Assembly: GCA_022568195.1 (NCBI GenBank)
Contig: JADFFS010000009.1
Location: 1 to 46,804, forward strand
Source of the DNA: Chloroflexota bacterium
GTDB taxonomy: Bacteria > Chloroflexota > Dehalococcoidia > Lucifugimonadales > UBA3495
Length of the DNA: 46,804 nt
Direction: 5' to 3'
In this document: in pieces, positions 23,271 to 31,386 of the stretch
How positions within the stretch are numbered: position 1 is the first letter of the stretch
Layout of the letters: every line of letters starts with the position of its first letter
Made by a program: the position numbers and the translations under genes
The notes under the pieces: generated by a model
What the model was told of the DNA's origin: nothing
The model's input: only the letters and a program-made list of their open reading frames with translations
Database searches by the model: none

Positions 23271-23384
23271 GACGATTTTGCCCGGTTTAAACACGGCGCG
23301 GGGGCGCAATACCCAGCGGTGCCCAGCTTGGAAACGGCTCTCGTTGTGAGTTTCCCCCATTTTATGCTGGATGAACGGCCTCTC

Positions 23385-23414
23385 CGACATCAGTCGCTTC
23401 GATGACTGATGTTG
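23385..23414 (+). terminator. Hairpin after rimI
   Basis: CGACATCAGTC and GACTGATGTTG pair over 11 bp (one G-T pair) around an 8-nt loop. It lies about 115 nt past the rimI stop and has no U-run, so it may be a weak terminator or an RNA processing hairpin. Confidence 0.35.
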
Positions 23415-23465
23415 ACCACCGGAAATCTCATTGGTAGAATGGCTCAGGCGGCGAATGGCCACGCG

Positions 23466-23484
23466 GCCCCGATCGCATCGGGGC
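23466..23484. repeat. Dispersed palindrome, copy with CGC loop
   Basis: Perfect GCCCCGAT / ATCGGGGC arms around CGC in the rimI-coaE gap. Confidence 0.75.
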
Positions 23485-23540
23485 GATGCCGCGGAAGGAT
23501 TGGATGCCGCTGAGTAGGGAGGGTTAACGAACCTGGACCC

Positions 23541-24152
23541 ATGTTGGTGATAGGCTTAACTGGCAGCATAGGAACGGGCAAAAGCGAGGTGTCTCGAATG
23601 CTGCAGTCGCTGGGAGCGGAGATTATAGACGCTGATCAGGTCGGGCACGAGGCCTATACCCCCAACTCCGAAAGCTGGCAAGAGGTAGTAAAGACCTTCG
23701 GCGAGGAGATTCTGCAACCCGGTGGCGAAATCGACCGGCGAAAACTGGGCAGCCTAGTTTTTTCCGATCCCGAAGAGTTAGCAAAACTCAACGGGATCAT
23801 GCACCCGCGCATGGCGCGGATGGTAGCCGACAAGTTAGAGGCCTTCCGGGGGGAGGGCGTGGAAGTGGTGGTTGTGGAGGCAGCATTGTTGTTCGAGGCC
23901 GGATGGGACTCCCTGGTGGATGAAGTCTGGGCGACCGATTCTGCTGTGGACACTGTCGTCCAACGGCTGCGGGACCGCAACGGGATGACCGAGGAAGAAG
24001 TCCTCAAGCGCATCGGCTCCCAGATGGACCGGGAAGAGCGCCTGGAGCGCGCGGACTTGGTGGTTGACAATTCGGGAGATGTGGACACTTTGGAGTCCAC
24101 GGTGCAGTCCCTTTGGGAAAACAGAGTTAACGGAAGGATTGAGCGAGGGTAA
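23541..24152 (+). CDS. coaE: Dephospho-CoA kinase
   Basis: 203 residues; phosphorylates dephospho-CoA in the last step of CoA synthesis. The P-loop is GSIGTGKS (8-15), followed by the DADQVGHE motif that contacts the substrate, [12 protein letters not shown] and VDEVWATDS. Length matches the family. The stop codon TAA shares its last base with the ATG of the next gene, so the AAA+ gene is translated in close coupling. No ribosome-binding site stands at a good distance from the ATG; TTG and GTG codons directly after it are also possible starts. Confidence 0.95.
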   Translation: MLVIGLTGSIGTGKSEVSRMLQSLGAEIIDADQVGHEAYTPNSESWQEVVKTFGEEILQPGGEIDRRKLGSLVFSDPEELAKLNGIMHPRMARMVADKLEAFRGEGVEVVVVEAALLFEAGWDSLVDEVWATDSAVDTVVQRLRDRNGMTEEEVLKRIGSQMDREERLERADLVVDNSGDVDTLESTVQSLWENRVNGRIERG

Positions 24153-25045
24153 TGGTAGAAACCGATCAGCCATCGTATAAAGAATACGCAATCGAAGAAT
24201 TTTTAGTCCGTGACGAGCCCTATTATGTTCCCATCGGCGATGAGTTGGAAATTTTCACGGCGGCCTATCGTCAGCATCTTCCAGTATTGCTAAAAGGCCC
24301 CACCGGTTGCGGCAAGACCCGCTTTGTGGAATACATGGCCTGGCAGCTGGGGCGGCCCCTGACCGTGATGGGGGACAAAGGAGAGCAGGACTTGGGGGAA
24401 GGGGAGGTCCGGGTGCCTCTGGTAACCATCGCCTGCCACGAAGACCTGACGGCCAGCGATTTGGTGGGACGTTACCTGCTGGATGCTAACGGAACACGCT
24501 GGATCGACGGCCCCATGACCCGGGCGGTTAAAAACGGCGCGATCCTGTATCTGGACGAAGTGGTGGAAGCACGGAAAGACACCACCGTGTTGATCCATCC
24601 ATTGACCGACCACCGGCGTATTCTACCTATAGAGAAAACGGGCACGATTATTGAAGCCGACGACCGGTTTCTGCTGTGTATTTCCTACAACCCCGGTTAC
24701 CAGAGCGCCCTGAAAGACTTGAAGCACAGCACCAGGCAGCGGTTCATCTCCATCGAGTTCAACTATCCTCCCCACGACATCGAAGTGGGGATCGTGCAAC
24801 GGGAGTCGGGGTGCAACGCCGATCAAGCCGATTCCTTGTGCAAGCTTGGGGAGAAGATCCGCAACCTGCGGGAACACGGTCTTCAGGAAGGGGCCAGCAC
24901 CCGCCTCTTGATCTACGCCGGCCGCTTGATGACCGAGGGGATCTCGGCCCGGCGAGCCTGCCAAGTGGCGATCGTCTGGACCTTGACCGATGAGCCCGAG
25001 CTACAGCGTAGTATCGAAGAGGTGGTCTCCTCTATATTTGAATAG
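24152..25045 (+). CDS. MoxR-type AAA+ ATPase (CbbQ/NirQ/NorQ-like)
   Basis: 297 residues. Family members pair with a VWA-domain protein and remodel or activate a target such as Rubisco or nitric-oxide reductase. Walker A is GPTGCGKT (49-56), Walker [11 protein letters not shown] (Asp135, Glu136), and a sensor region follows in CISYNPGYQ and HSTRQRF. The C-terminus ([22 protein letters not shown]) resembles the CbbQ C-terminal domain. The gene overlaps the coaE stop by one base. Its VWA partner is encoded two genes downstream with the Nudix gene between them. No cbb, nor or nir genes lie in the window, so the client is unknown. Confidence 0.9.
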   Translation: MVETDQPSYKEYAIEEFLVRDEPYYVPIGDELEIFTAAYRQHLPVLLKGPTGCGKTRFVEYMAWQLGRPLTVMGDKGEQDLGEGEVRVPLVTIACHEDLTASDLVGRYLLDANGTRWIDGPMTRAVKNGAILYLDEVVEARKDTTVLIHPLTDHRRILPIEKTGTIIEADDRFLLCISYNPGYQSALKDLKHSTRQRFISIEFNYPPHDIEVGIVQRESGCNADQADSLCKLGEKIRNLREHGLQEGASTRLLIYAGRLMTEGISARRACQVAIVWTLTDEPELQRSIEEVVSSIFE

Positions 25046-25053
25046 AGGTGTCG

Positions 25054-25641
25054 ATGGTCATATCCCCTCCGGACCTTTTGAACAGAGTATTGGCCCACCG
25101 TACTAAGAAAACGGTGGGCGACTCTTCTCTAACGCCCGCCTCGGTGTTGCTGCTGCTCTACCCCAAAGACGGTGAGTACTGTATTCTGCTTAACAAACGG
25201 TCCGAACACGTCGAGCATCACAAGGGTGAGATTTCGTTGCCCGGCGGGGCCAGAGACCCAGAAGACCGGGACTCGTTGGAAACCGCCCTGCGGGAGACGG
25301 AAGAGGAAATGGGTATCCAGCGGGGCGACGTTACCGTCCTGGGTCAACTGGACGAAGTAGTCACCAGGAGCCGGTTCCTGGTTCAGGTTTTCGCGGGAAC
25401 CATTGAGTATCCTTACCAATTTAAACCCAGTGCAATCGAAATAGCCGAGGTGCTGGAAGTACCAATTTCAGCCTTGAGGGACCCAGCCAACGTGCGGGTT
25501 GAGACCCACTTGGAAAATGGCACGTCGGTTACCAGCTACGCCTATGCCTACAACCAGCACTTGATCTACGGCGCCACCGCGAAAATCCTCCAGCAGTTAC
25601 TCGAGCTTTTGGAGGAAGGGCAAGCAAAGGAGGAACAATAA
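25054..25641 (+). CDS. Nudix hydrolase, CoA pyrophosphatase (NudL-like) type
   Basis: 195 residues. The UPF0035/CoAse signature LLNKRSEHVEHHKGEISLPGG stands before the Nudix helix (GGARDPED...ETALRETEEEMGI), which marks Nudix enzymes that split CoA into 3',5'-ADP and phosphopantetheine. The neighbour coaE makes CoA, so both ends of CoA turnover sit in one operon. I chose ATG 25054 because AGAGG lies 5 nt before it; the track's GTG is two codons upstream. The gene begins 8 nt past the AAA+ stop and ends 1 nt before the VWA gene. Confidence 0.85.
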   Translation: MVISPPDLLNRVLAHRTKKTVGDSSLTPASVLLLLYPKDGEYCILLNKRSEHVEHHKGEISLPGGARDPEDRDSLETALRETEEEMGIQRGDVTVLGQLDEVVTRSRFLVQVFAGTIEYPYQFKPSAIEIAEVLEVPISALRDPANVRVETHLENGTSVTSYAYAYNQHLIYGATAKILQQLLELLEEGQAKEEQ

Positions 25642-25642
25642 G

Positions 25643-28600
25643 TTGAGTACTGCTCCTCTACCTGAAGTAGAATCCGAGCTCGCCAAACTACCTCCGGCTG
25701 TTTTGGAAGCCTACCGGGAGGCTGCGGAAGCAATTAAATCAGCGTTCGGCGAAGAGGAGCTGGCCGTCTGGGCTAAAGAGGGTCTGGCCATTGGTACTCA
25801 GACCGTGCGCTCCTGGGAATCGGCGGTTGAGTTTTACAAGGTTGGCCCTCAGGTAGCTCGATTCCTGTCCTTTCCCTCCTTTATGCAATGGGCCCGCTGC
25901 GGCACCTATCTGGCCCAGGACTCACCCACCCTGGCGGTGGCTTTCTTCCGGGCCAGTTCTTCTATCGTGCCCAACCTGCGGCCCCAGTACATTCCCCGGT
26001 GGGCGGGCTTGGGCCGTAGCCTGTACAAAGGGACCTGGAAGTCCAGCACCCTGGCCGCCAAATTCTTTGAAGTTAGCCCGGACTTGGTGCGGAGCCTGCC
26101 GTTTTGGGACGTGGAAGTGTTCGCTTCCCTGGTGGAATCTCTGTCCTACAAGTCCTACGACGTGGCGGCCGAATGCTTGGTCTTGGGCCGAGACGTGCTG
26201 CCAGCCATGGGGCGGGAGCGGGAGGCATTTCTGTCAATGGCCCGCGCCCTGATCGACGGGAGTTGGCGGGAGGTCAAGACCTGCCTGGAACTGGTGCCCC
26301 GGGCCTTGCAGCAGGTGGATGAAAACCAGACGGGCCGGTTTTTGAAGCTGGGAGAGCGGCTGGCCAAGGTAGGGTTGAAAGACATCTCTCGCTTCATGTC
26401 CGATGGCACCCAGGCCCTGAGCCGGGTCCCCCAAGGCTCCCAGGGATACATCTTGGACTTGTGTGAGACATTGCTGGCGGTCTCCCCCGAGGCCGTCCCT
26501 CCTTTCTTGAAGAGCCTCACCGACGTTCTGGACCGCATCACCATCAGCCAGCTAGACACCTGGTTTGGCCACGGCGTAGCGTTGCTGAAAGACAATCCGG
26601 AGAGCGGGATTGCTTTCTTTAAGGTCGAGTCCAACACCTCGGTATCCATTCTGGAAACTCTGTCCTCGAGCCTGGAGTTGGACCGGGTTAAAGGCATCAT
26701 CCGTCTGTATTGCAGCGCGCTTTCCGGTACCGGTATTGACGTGCTAAACACCAAGGAGTTGGTGCGCAAGAACATCGGCTGGATCGACGAGGACACGGCC
26801 TCCACCGACGGGACCAAGGTCTTCCTTCCTCCCATAGTCGACCACTATCCCAGCAAAGAGGAGAACTTCTCCTGGTTTAAGGTGGTGTCCACCCACCAGG
26901 TGGGTCACCTCGAATTCGGCAGCTTTGAGTTTGAGTTCGATATCCCTCCGACGCTGTTTACCGACCGCCGCCACGACCTGGAAAAAGAGGTCCTTGAGAA
27001 ACGGGTGGCCATAGAAGCCGCACAGGAAACGGTGCAGGAAGCAGATCATGAAATGGAAGCCGAGGATGGGGGCGGGCAGGCTGCCGCCTTTACCGACATC
27101 GGCCGGTTCCTCCACTTGTTCGACAACCGGCGGCTGGTGTTCGACCTTTTCACGGTGCTGGAAGACTGCCGCTTGGACTACCGCATCAAGGTGGAGTACC
27201 CGGGGATAAAAGTCGCCGCCCGCCGCGTAGAGGGCGACGCTTTGGCGAGCCGCCCCAAGATCGAAGAGCTGGGCCTGCAGGAAGCCATGATGGAGCTGCT
27301 CGTTCACATGAGTCTGGAGCAGTTCACCGAATTGCCGGTGCCCCAGGAGTACAAAGAGGCCGCGGAAATGCTGGCCAGGATCCTGCACCTGCTACGCAAC
27401 GCCCAGGCCACGGTAGAGGACACCGCCGAGGCCTCCTTGAGGGCCTACGAGATCATCTCGCGCCTACAGAACGAGACTCAGCCGGAAGATGAATGGCAGC
27501 CCGAAGACCTGGAGAACCCCGGCGAATTCTCCGAGGAGGAGTACGAAGCCCTGATCGACAAGCTCCAAGCGGGCATGGACGCCTCGGGCGAGAGCGGAGA
27601 AGGGGAGTCCTACGATTCTCCGGAACCGGTGGACTACCGGGGCGACTTCAAGCCGGAGATGGTCCAGATTCTTACCAGGCTACAATCGGACCAAGGCGAG
27701 GACGGTGAAGGCCAGCCGATCTCTAAAGAGATGTTGGAGCAGTTGTTGCAGGAAACCTCCGAGCTGGAGCTGGATGCCGAACAAGGCGACATCAACAACA
27801 GCATGAGCCAGTTCGCCCAAAATCTAATGAAGGAAGCAGGGACTCCCCCACCCAACTCCCAGCCAGGACAGGGCTACGGTCCCCTCCTCCATGACGACGA
27901 CCAAGGTGGGGAGTTGGAGTCGCGGGAGCCCAGCACCTACGTTTACGATGAGTGGGACTTCCGGGCTGGGGACTACAAGCCCCGTTGGTGCATCGTCAAG
28001 GAAAAGCAGCTGGAAGAGGGCGATACCCTCTTCTACAACGACGCACTAAAGAACTACACGGTGCTTGCCAACCACATCAGGCGCCAGTTCGAGCTCATCA
28101 TGCCCGAGAACTTCAAGAAGATTTACCGCCTGAACGACGGAGAGGACATCGACTTGAACGCCGCCCTGGAAGCATGGTGCGACCTGAAAATGGGGGTTCC
28201 GCCGGACGAAAAGATCTACTGGCAGCGCAACCGGCAACGGCGGGACGTGGCCGTGGTGTTCCTGTTGGACATGAGCGCGTCCACCGCCGAAGCCATCGAC
28301 GAAGGCCGCCAGATGGTGGACGACCGGGACGCGCCCGACGACCCTGTGGAGTATATGGTCTGGCTGCGCCGGCGCCGTGAGGGCCTGGTACGCCGGAACT
28401 ACAAGCGGATCATCGACCTGGAAAAAGAGAGTACCGCCCTGCTGATTCAAGCCTTGGAGTCCATCGGCGACACCTACGGCATCTACGGCTTCTCCGGCTA
28501 CGGCAGGGAGAACGTGGAGTTCTACGTTATCAAGGACATCAACGAAAGCTTCAGCGACCGGATTAAACGCCGCATCGACAAAATCACTCCCTTACATGCC

Positions 28601-28930
28601 ACCCGGATGGGCGCCGCCATCCGGCACGCCATAACCAAGCTGGAGAACCAGGACGCCAAGACCAAGATTCTCTTTCTCATCAGCGATGGCCGGCCTCAGG
28701 ACCGGGGTTACAGCCGGGAGGGCGTGGAGAAGGAATACGCCGTCCACGACACCCACATGGCCCTGCTGGAGGCGAAGCGTAAAGATATCACGCCCTTCTG
28801 CTTGACCGTGGACAAAGCGGGGCACGACTACCTGAAGTCCATGTGCGGCGATATGGGCTACGAGGTGCTGGGGGAGATTTGGGCACTGCCCGAGCGGTTG
28901 CCCATGCTCTACCGGAAACTCACGGTATAA
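25643..28930 (+). CDS. Large VWA-domain protein, NorD/CbbO-like, with helical-repeat N-terminus
   Basis: 1095 residues, TTG start with AGGAGG 9 nt upstream and one base after the Nudix stop. Three parts are visible. Residues about 40-390 are a helical solenoid of 37-45 residue repeats (pattern W..LG..L...S...A..FF..SP.LV), which may hold a client. Residues about 400-860 are a NorD-type middle with a long acidic stretch (about 610-770). Residues about 868-1090 are a VWA domain with a complete MIDAS: DMSAS (Asp876), a Thr in HATRMG and ISDGRPQD. NorD proteins are usually about 600-700 residues. By family precedent it works with the AAA+ ATPase encoded two genes upstream. Confidence 0.85.
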   Translation: MSTAPLPEVESELAKLPPAVLEAYREAAEAIKSAFGEEELAVWAKEGLAIGTQTVRSWESAVEFYKVGPQVARFLSFPSFMQWARCGTYLAQDSPTLAVAFFRASSSIVPNLRPQYIPRWAGLGRSLYKGTWKSSTLAAKFFEVSPDLVRSLPFWDVEVFASLVESLSYKSYDVAAECLVLGRDVLPAMGREREAFLSMARALIDGSWREVKTCLELVPRALQQVDENQTGRFLKLGERLAKVGLKDISRFMSDGTQALSRVPQGSQGYILDLCETLLAVSPEAVPPFLKSLTDVLDRITISQLDTWFGHGVALLKDNPESGIAFFKVESNTSVSILETLSSSLELDRVKGIIRLYCSALSGTGIDVLNTKELVRKNIGWIDEDTASTDGTKVFLPPIVDHYPSKEENFSWFKVVSTHQVGHLEFGSFEFEFDIPPTLFTDRRHDLEKEVLEKRVAIEAAQETVQEADHEMEAEDGGGQAAAFTDIGRFLHLFDNRRLVFDLFTVLEDCRLDYRIKVEYPGIKVAARRVEGDALASRPKIEELGLQEAMMELLVHMSLEQFTELPVPQEYKEAAEMLARILHLLRNAQATVEDTAEASLRAYEIISRLQNETQPEDEWQPEDLENPGEFSEEEYEALIDKLQAGMDASGESGEGESYDSPEPVDYRGDFKPEMVQILTRLQSDQGEDGEGQPISKEMLEQLLQETSELELDAEQGDINNSMSQFAQNLMKEAGTPPPNSQPGQGYGPLLHDDDQGGELESREPSTYVYDEWDFRAGDYKPRWCIVKEKQLEEGDTLFYNDALKNYTVLANHIRRQFELIMPENFKKIYRLNDGEDIDLNAALEAWCDLKMGVPPDEKIYWQRNRQRRDVAVVFLLDMSASTAEAIDEGRQMVDDRDAPDDPVEYMVWLRRRREGLVRRNYKRIIDLEKESTALLIQALESIGDTYGIYGFSGYGRENVEFYVIKDINESFSDRIKRRIDKITPLHATRMGAAIRHAITKLENQDAKTKILFLISDGRPQDRGYSREGVEKEYAVHDTHMALLEAKRKDITPFCLTVDKAGHDYLKSMCGDMGYEVLGEIWALPERLPMLYRKLTV

Positions 28931-28960
28931 CTTCGGTCCACCTAATCGGTGACACAGGCT

Positions 28961-28996
28961 TAGGGGTACCCCGATTTCACCGGGGCCGTACCCCTA
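28961..28996. terminator. Terminator between the convergent VWA and cinA genes
   Basis: TAGGGGTAC (28961-28969) pairs with GTACCCCTA (28988-28996); an inner CCCCG/CGGGG core (28969-28985) resembles the dispersed palindrome. It lies 30 nt past the VWA stop and 14 nt past the cinA stop, so it can serve both. Confidence 0.65.
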
Positions 28997-29010
28997 TCTA
29001 TTCCAGGCAT

Positions 29011-30255
29011 CTATTTCCGGTGCCCGTCTCCGGCCGTAATCAGTTTGCGCAGCTCGATCAGCGCGTTGTTGGATACACGCCGCTTGATGGTGATCCTGCG
29101 GGGTGGCACCCGAAGCTCCATCTCCTTGAGTTGGCCCATTCCCTCAATTGACAGGTATGCCAGCCCCGGTGGCCGGCTTTCGTCGGGCGAGGGATGGGTG
29201 GCGCCGGTGATGCCGATGCCGAAGTCGGCGCCCAAACGCTGCCTGATCGCGCGGGCCATGGCGTTGGCCGTTTCCTGGCTGACCTCGCCGTAGCTCTCGA
29301 TTATTTCCGGGGGAACGCCGCTGGCGAAGTGCATCTCGTTGCTGTAAGCCACCACGCCGCCCTTGTAGTAGCTGGAGCTGTCGGGCACCTCGGTGATGGT
29401 GTTGGCCAGAAAACCGCCGGTGCACGACTCCATGGTAGCCAGGGTAAGACCCTTCTGTTTAAGTACTTGGCCCAGGGCCTGCTCCGGCGTTTCGTCGTCG
29501 TACCCCCAGATGTAGGGTCCCAGCCGGTCCGTGATTCCTCGTTCCACTGGGGCGATCATCGCCTGGGCAGTTCCTGTGTCCCTGGCTCGGGCGATGATCC
29601 GCAGGTGAATGCCGTCGGCTTTGGAATAAATCCCCAGATAGGGGTTCTCCTGGCCAAAATACTCGGAAACGATCTCGTCTATCGCACCTTCCGATAGGCC
29701 CATGGTCTTGATATTCCGGGTTACGGTTACCTCGTCCTTTACGATTTGCCGGAGACGGGGCTCCACCTCTTCTTCCCAGATGGGGTGCATCTCCCCGGGC
29801 GGACCGGGCATGGACACGATGATCTTTCCGTCCCGCTCGGCCCACCAGCCCGGAGCGGTGCCGTTACGGTTGCGAACGAACTGGGCGGAGGGAATCAGAT
29901 GGGCCTGTTTGATGTTCGTCGCCGGCATGGAAGCGCCGCGCCCCTGGAAATAGCGCTCCAGCTCTTGGACCACCTCTGGTTGAACAGTGGGCGTTTCGCC
30001 CAAGGCCTTGGCCACGCCCTCCCGGGTCAAATCGTCCTGGGTAGGACCCAGTCCCCCGGTGGTAAATATGATGTCGGAGCGACGCATACCCTGGGTAAAG
30101 GCGTTGGCCAGCATATCCAGGTCGTCGCCTATTATGGACACCCACTGAAGCTGGATTCCCAGGGCAGGCAGTCTTGCCGCAATCCAGGCAGCATTAGTGT
30201 CGGTCAGCTCGCCCATTAACAACTCGGTTCCGATGGAGAAAATTTCGGCTTTCAA
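29011..30255 (-). CDS. cinA: CinA family protein: nicotinamide-nucleotide amidase with MoCF-like domain
   Basis: 414 residues. The N-terminal domain (about 1-170) has the MoCF/COG1058 signature EIFSIGTELLMGELTDTNA and TTGGLGPTQDDLT; the C-terminal domain (about 250-414) is the PncC-type deamidase with MESCTGGFLANTITEVPDSS, GGVVAYSN and GITGATHPSP. Full-length CinA is about 415 residues. The track start lies 48 codons upstream; I chose the TTG at 30255 because GGGAGGGATTCT stands before it and CinA begins at KAEIFSIG. CinA recycles NMN or cleans nucleotide pyrophosphates; some are linked to competence. A hairpin separates it from the DUF4340 gene. Confidence 0.93.
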   Translation of the reverse strand: MKAEIFSIGTELLMGELTDTNAAWIAARLPALGIQLQWVSIIGDDLDMLANAFTQGMRRSDIIFTTGGLGPTQDDLTREGVAKALGETPTVQPEVVQELERYFQGRGASMPATNIKQAHLIPSAQFVRNRNGTAPGWWAERDGKIIVSMPGPPGEMHPIWEEEVEPRLRQIVKDEVTVTRNIKTMGLSEGAIDEIVSEYFGQENPYLGIYSKADGIHLRIIARARDTGTAQAMIAPVERGITDRLGPYIWGYDDETPEQALGQVLKQKGLTLATMESCTGGFLANTITEVPDSSSYYKGGVVAYSNEMHFASGVPPEIIESYGEVSQETANAMARAIRQRLGADFGIGITGATHPSPDESRPPGLAYLSIEGMGQLKEMELRVPPRRITIKRRVSNNALIELRKLITAGDGHRK

Positions 30256-30273
30256 AGAATCCCTCCCGTATAC

Positions 30274-30312
30274 AACCAGGAGCGCCTCGATCGCATCGGG
30301 GCGCTCCTGGTT
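30274..30312 (-). terminator. Long hairpin between the DUF4340 gene and cinA
   Basis: AACCAGGAGCGCC-t-CGAT pairs with ATCG-g-GGCGCTCCTGGTT around CGC, an 18-bp near-perfect stem with one G-T pair. The centre is a variant of the dispersed palindrome. A T-run follows only on the plus strand, so termination of the minus-strand DUF4340 transcript would be stem-driven. Confidence 0.5.
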
Positions 30313-30337
30313 TTGTGCCACAAAGAAGCTGGCTCTG

Positions 30338-31321
30338 TCAACCCGGTCCTGGAGTGGCTTGCTCAGTAGCGTAAGGCGGGTTGGCCACCAAATCCTCAAT
30401 CAGCTTGGCGCGAGCCAGGGGCATGGCGTACAATTCGGGCTCGTCCACCACCCGGGCGTACCGGTGCTCTCCATCGGGAGTTAAACTGCCCAGATAGAAA
30501 TGGGTCTCGGCGCCCGCGCGAAATCCCAGCCGCACTGAAGTCTCAGGCGGTTCCAACCCGTATTGCGCAGGATTTTCAAGTTCGTCCAAGAGGATCTGGC
30601 TAACCCTGGGGCCGCTTAGAAAGGTCGGCGTGTCGCCCCATCTGTCCGGGTCGGTGGGCAATTCGCTGTTATCGTCCACGATGTACCAAAGCCTGTCGTT
30701 CTTTTGGCCGTAGGCAACCGTCTCTTCTTTGTCCGTCACCTCGATATATACCAGTTCGTCGACCTCCACTTGGAAAAGGCGCAGGTAGGGTGGCTCGGTC
30801 GCCAACCTGTTGATTACCCGGCCCCAGATTTCCGGGACCGAAAAGAGCTGGGGGTGTCCGGCCAAGCGGGCGTATTGGTTATTCTCGTCGGGTGTAGTTA
30901 TGCCCATGTGAAACTCGAAGCTCTGCCCGTCCCGGTCTGTCACTTTAATCACCGAAAGCGGCGGGTCCAGGCCATATGCCGCGGGGTCCTCGATGGTGTC
31001 GGCCAGGGCCCGATTGACCCGGGGACCGCTCAACAATAATGGGGTCCCGCTCCATTTATCCAGGAAAACCGGAATGTCCGGGTCGTCGGGGTCGTCGGGG
31101 TCGCCTTGAATCACCCAACGAATGCTCCCGGGTTTCTTGTCGTAATTTACCGTTTTCCCGCCATGGGTGATCTCGATGTGACTCATGGTGTCTTCCGACA
31201 TGCGATATAACCAGGGTTCGTCCGGATCACGGTCGCTGGACGCAGTCAGACGGACCACCAAAAAGGTGCCCCCAAAGAGTAGCAACACGGATACAAGCAG
31301 TATCGACAGTCGTATATTCAT
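30338..31321 (-). CDS. DUF4340 protein with two tandem repeats
   Basis: 327 residues. One N-terminal membrane helix (IRLSILLVSVLLLFGGTFLVV) anchors it; the rest faces outward. Two copies of the DUF4340 domain follow (about 38-180 and 180-320), shown by shared segments: LLLSGPRVNRAL and TFLSGPRVSQIL, DPAAYGLDPP and NPAQYGLEPP, TPDENNQYARL and TPDGEHRYARV. DUF4340 proteins are often encoded beside GldG-like ABC components and have no known activity. A run of DPD units (about 75-83) comes from a 9-nt DNA repeat. It lies 65 nt after the GldG-like gene in one transcription unit. Confidence 0.85.
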   Translation of the reverse strand: MNIRLSILLVSVLLLFGGTFLVVRLTASSDRDPDEPWLYRMSEDTMSHIEITHGGKTVNYDKKPGSIRWVIQGDPDDPDDPDIPVFLDKWSGTPLLLSGPRVNRALADTIEDPAAYGLDPPLSVIKVTDRDGQSFEFHMGITTPDENNQYARLAGHPQLFSVPEIWGRVINRLATEPPYLRLFQVEVDELVYIEVTDKEETVAYGQKNDRLWYIVDDNSELPTDPDRWGDTPTFLSGPRVSQILLDELENPAQYGLEPPETSVRLGFRAGAETHFYLGSLTPDGEHRYARVVDEPELYAMPLARAKLIEDLVANPPYATEQATPGPG

Positions 31322-31386
31322 ATCTCGTTCCCGTTAGCTGGCCGCCCTATCTGGCTGGTGGAGGCCTATCGGGTGATTTCCTTTGC

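Noticed and set aside
29194-29697. Plus-strand ORFs of 130-220 aa antisense to cinA, M20, ABC and other genes
   Set aside because: High-GC antisense shadows: low-complexity translation, no ribosome-binding sites, and the opposite strand holds clear families.
31075-31105. Possible regulatory tandem repeat in the DUF4340 gene
   Set aside because: The 9-nt repeat lies inside the coding frame and just encodes a DPD run; slippage is the simplest explanation.
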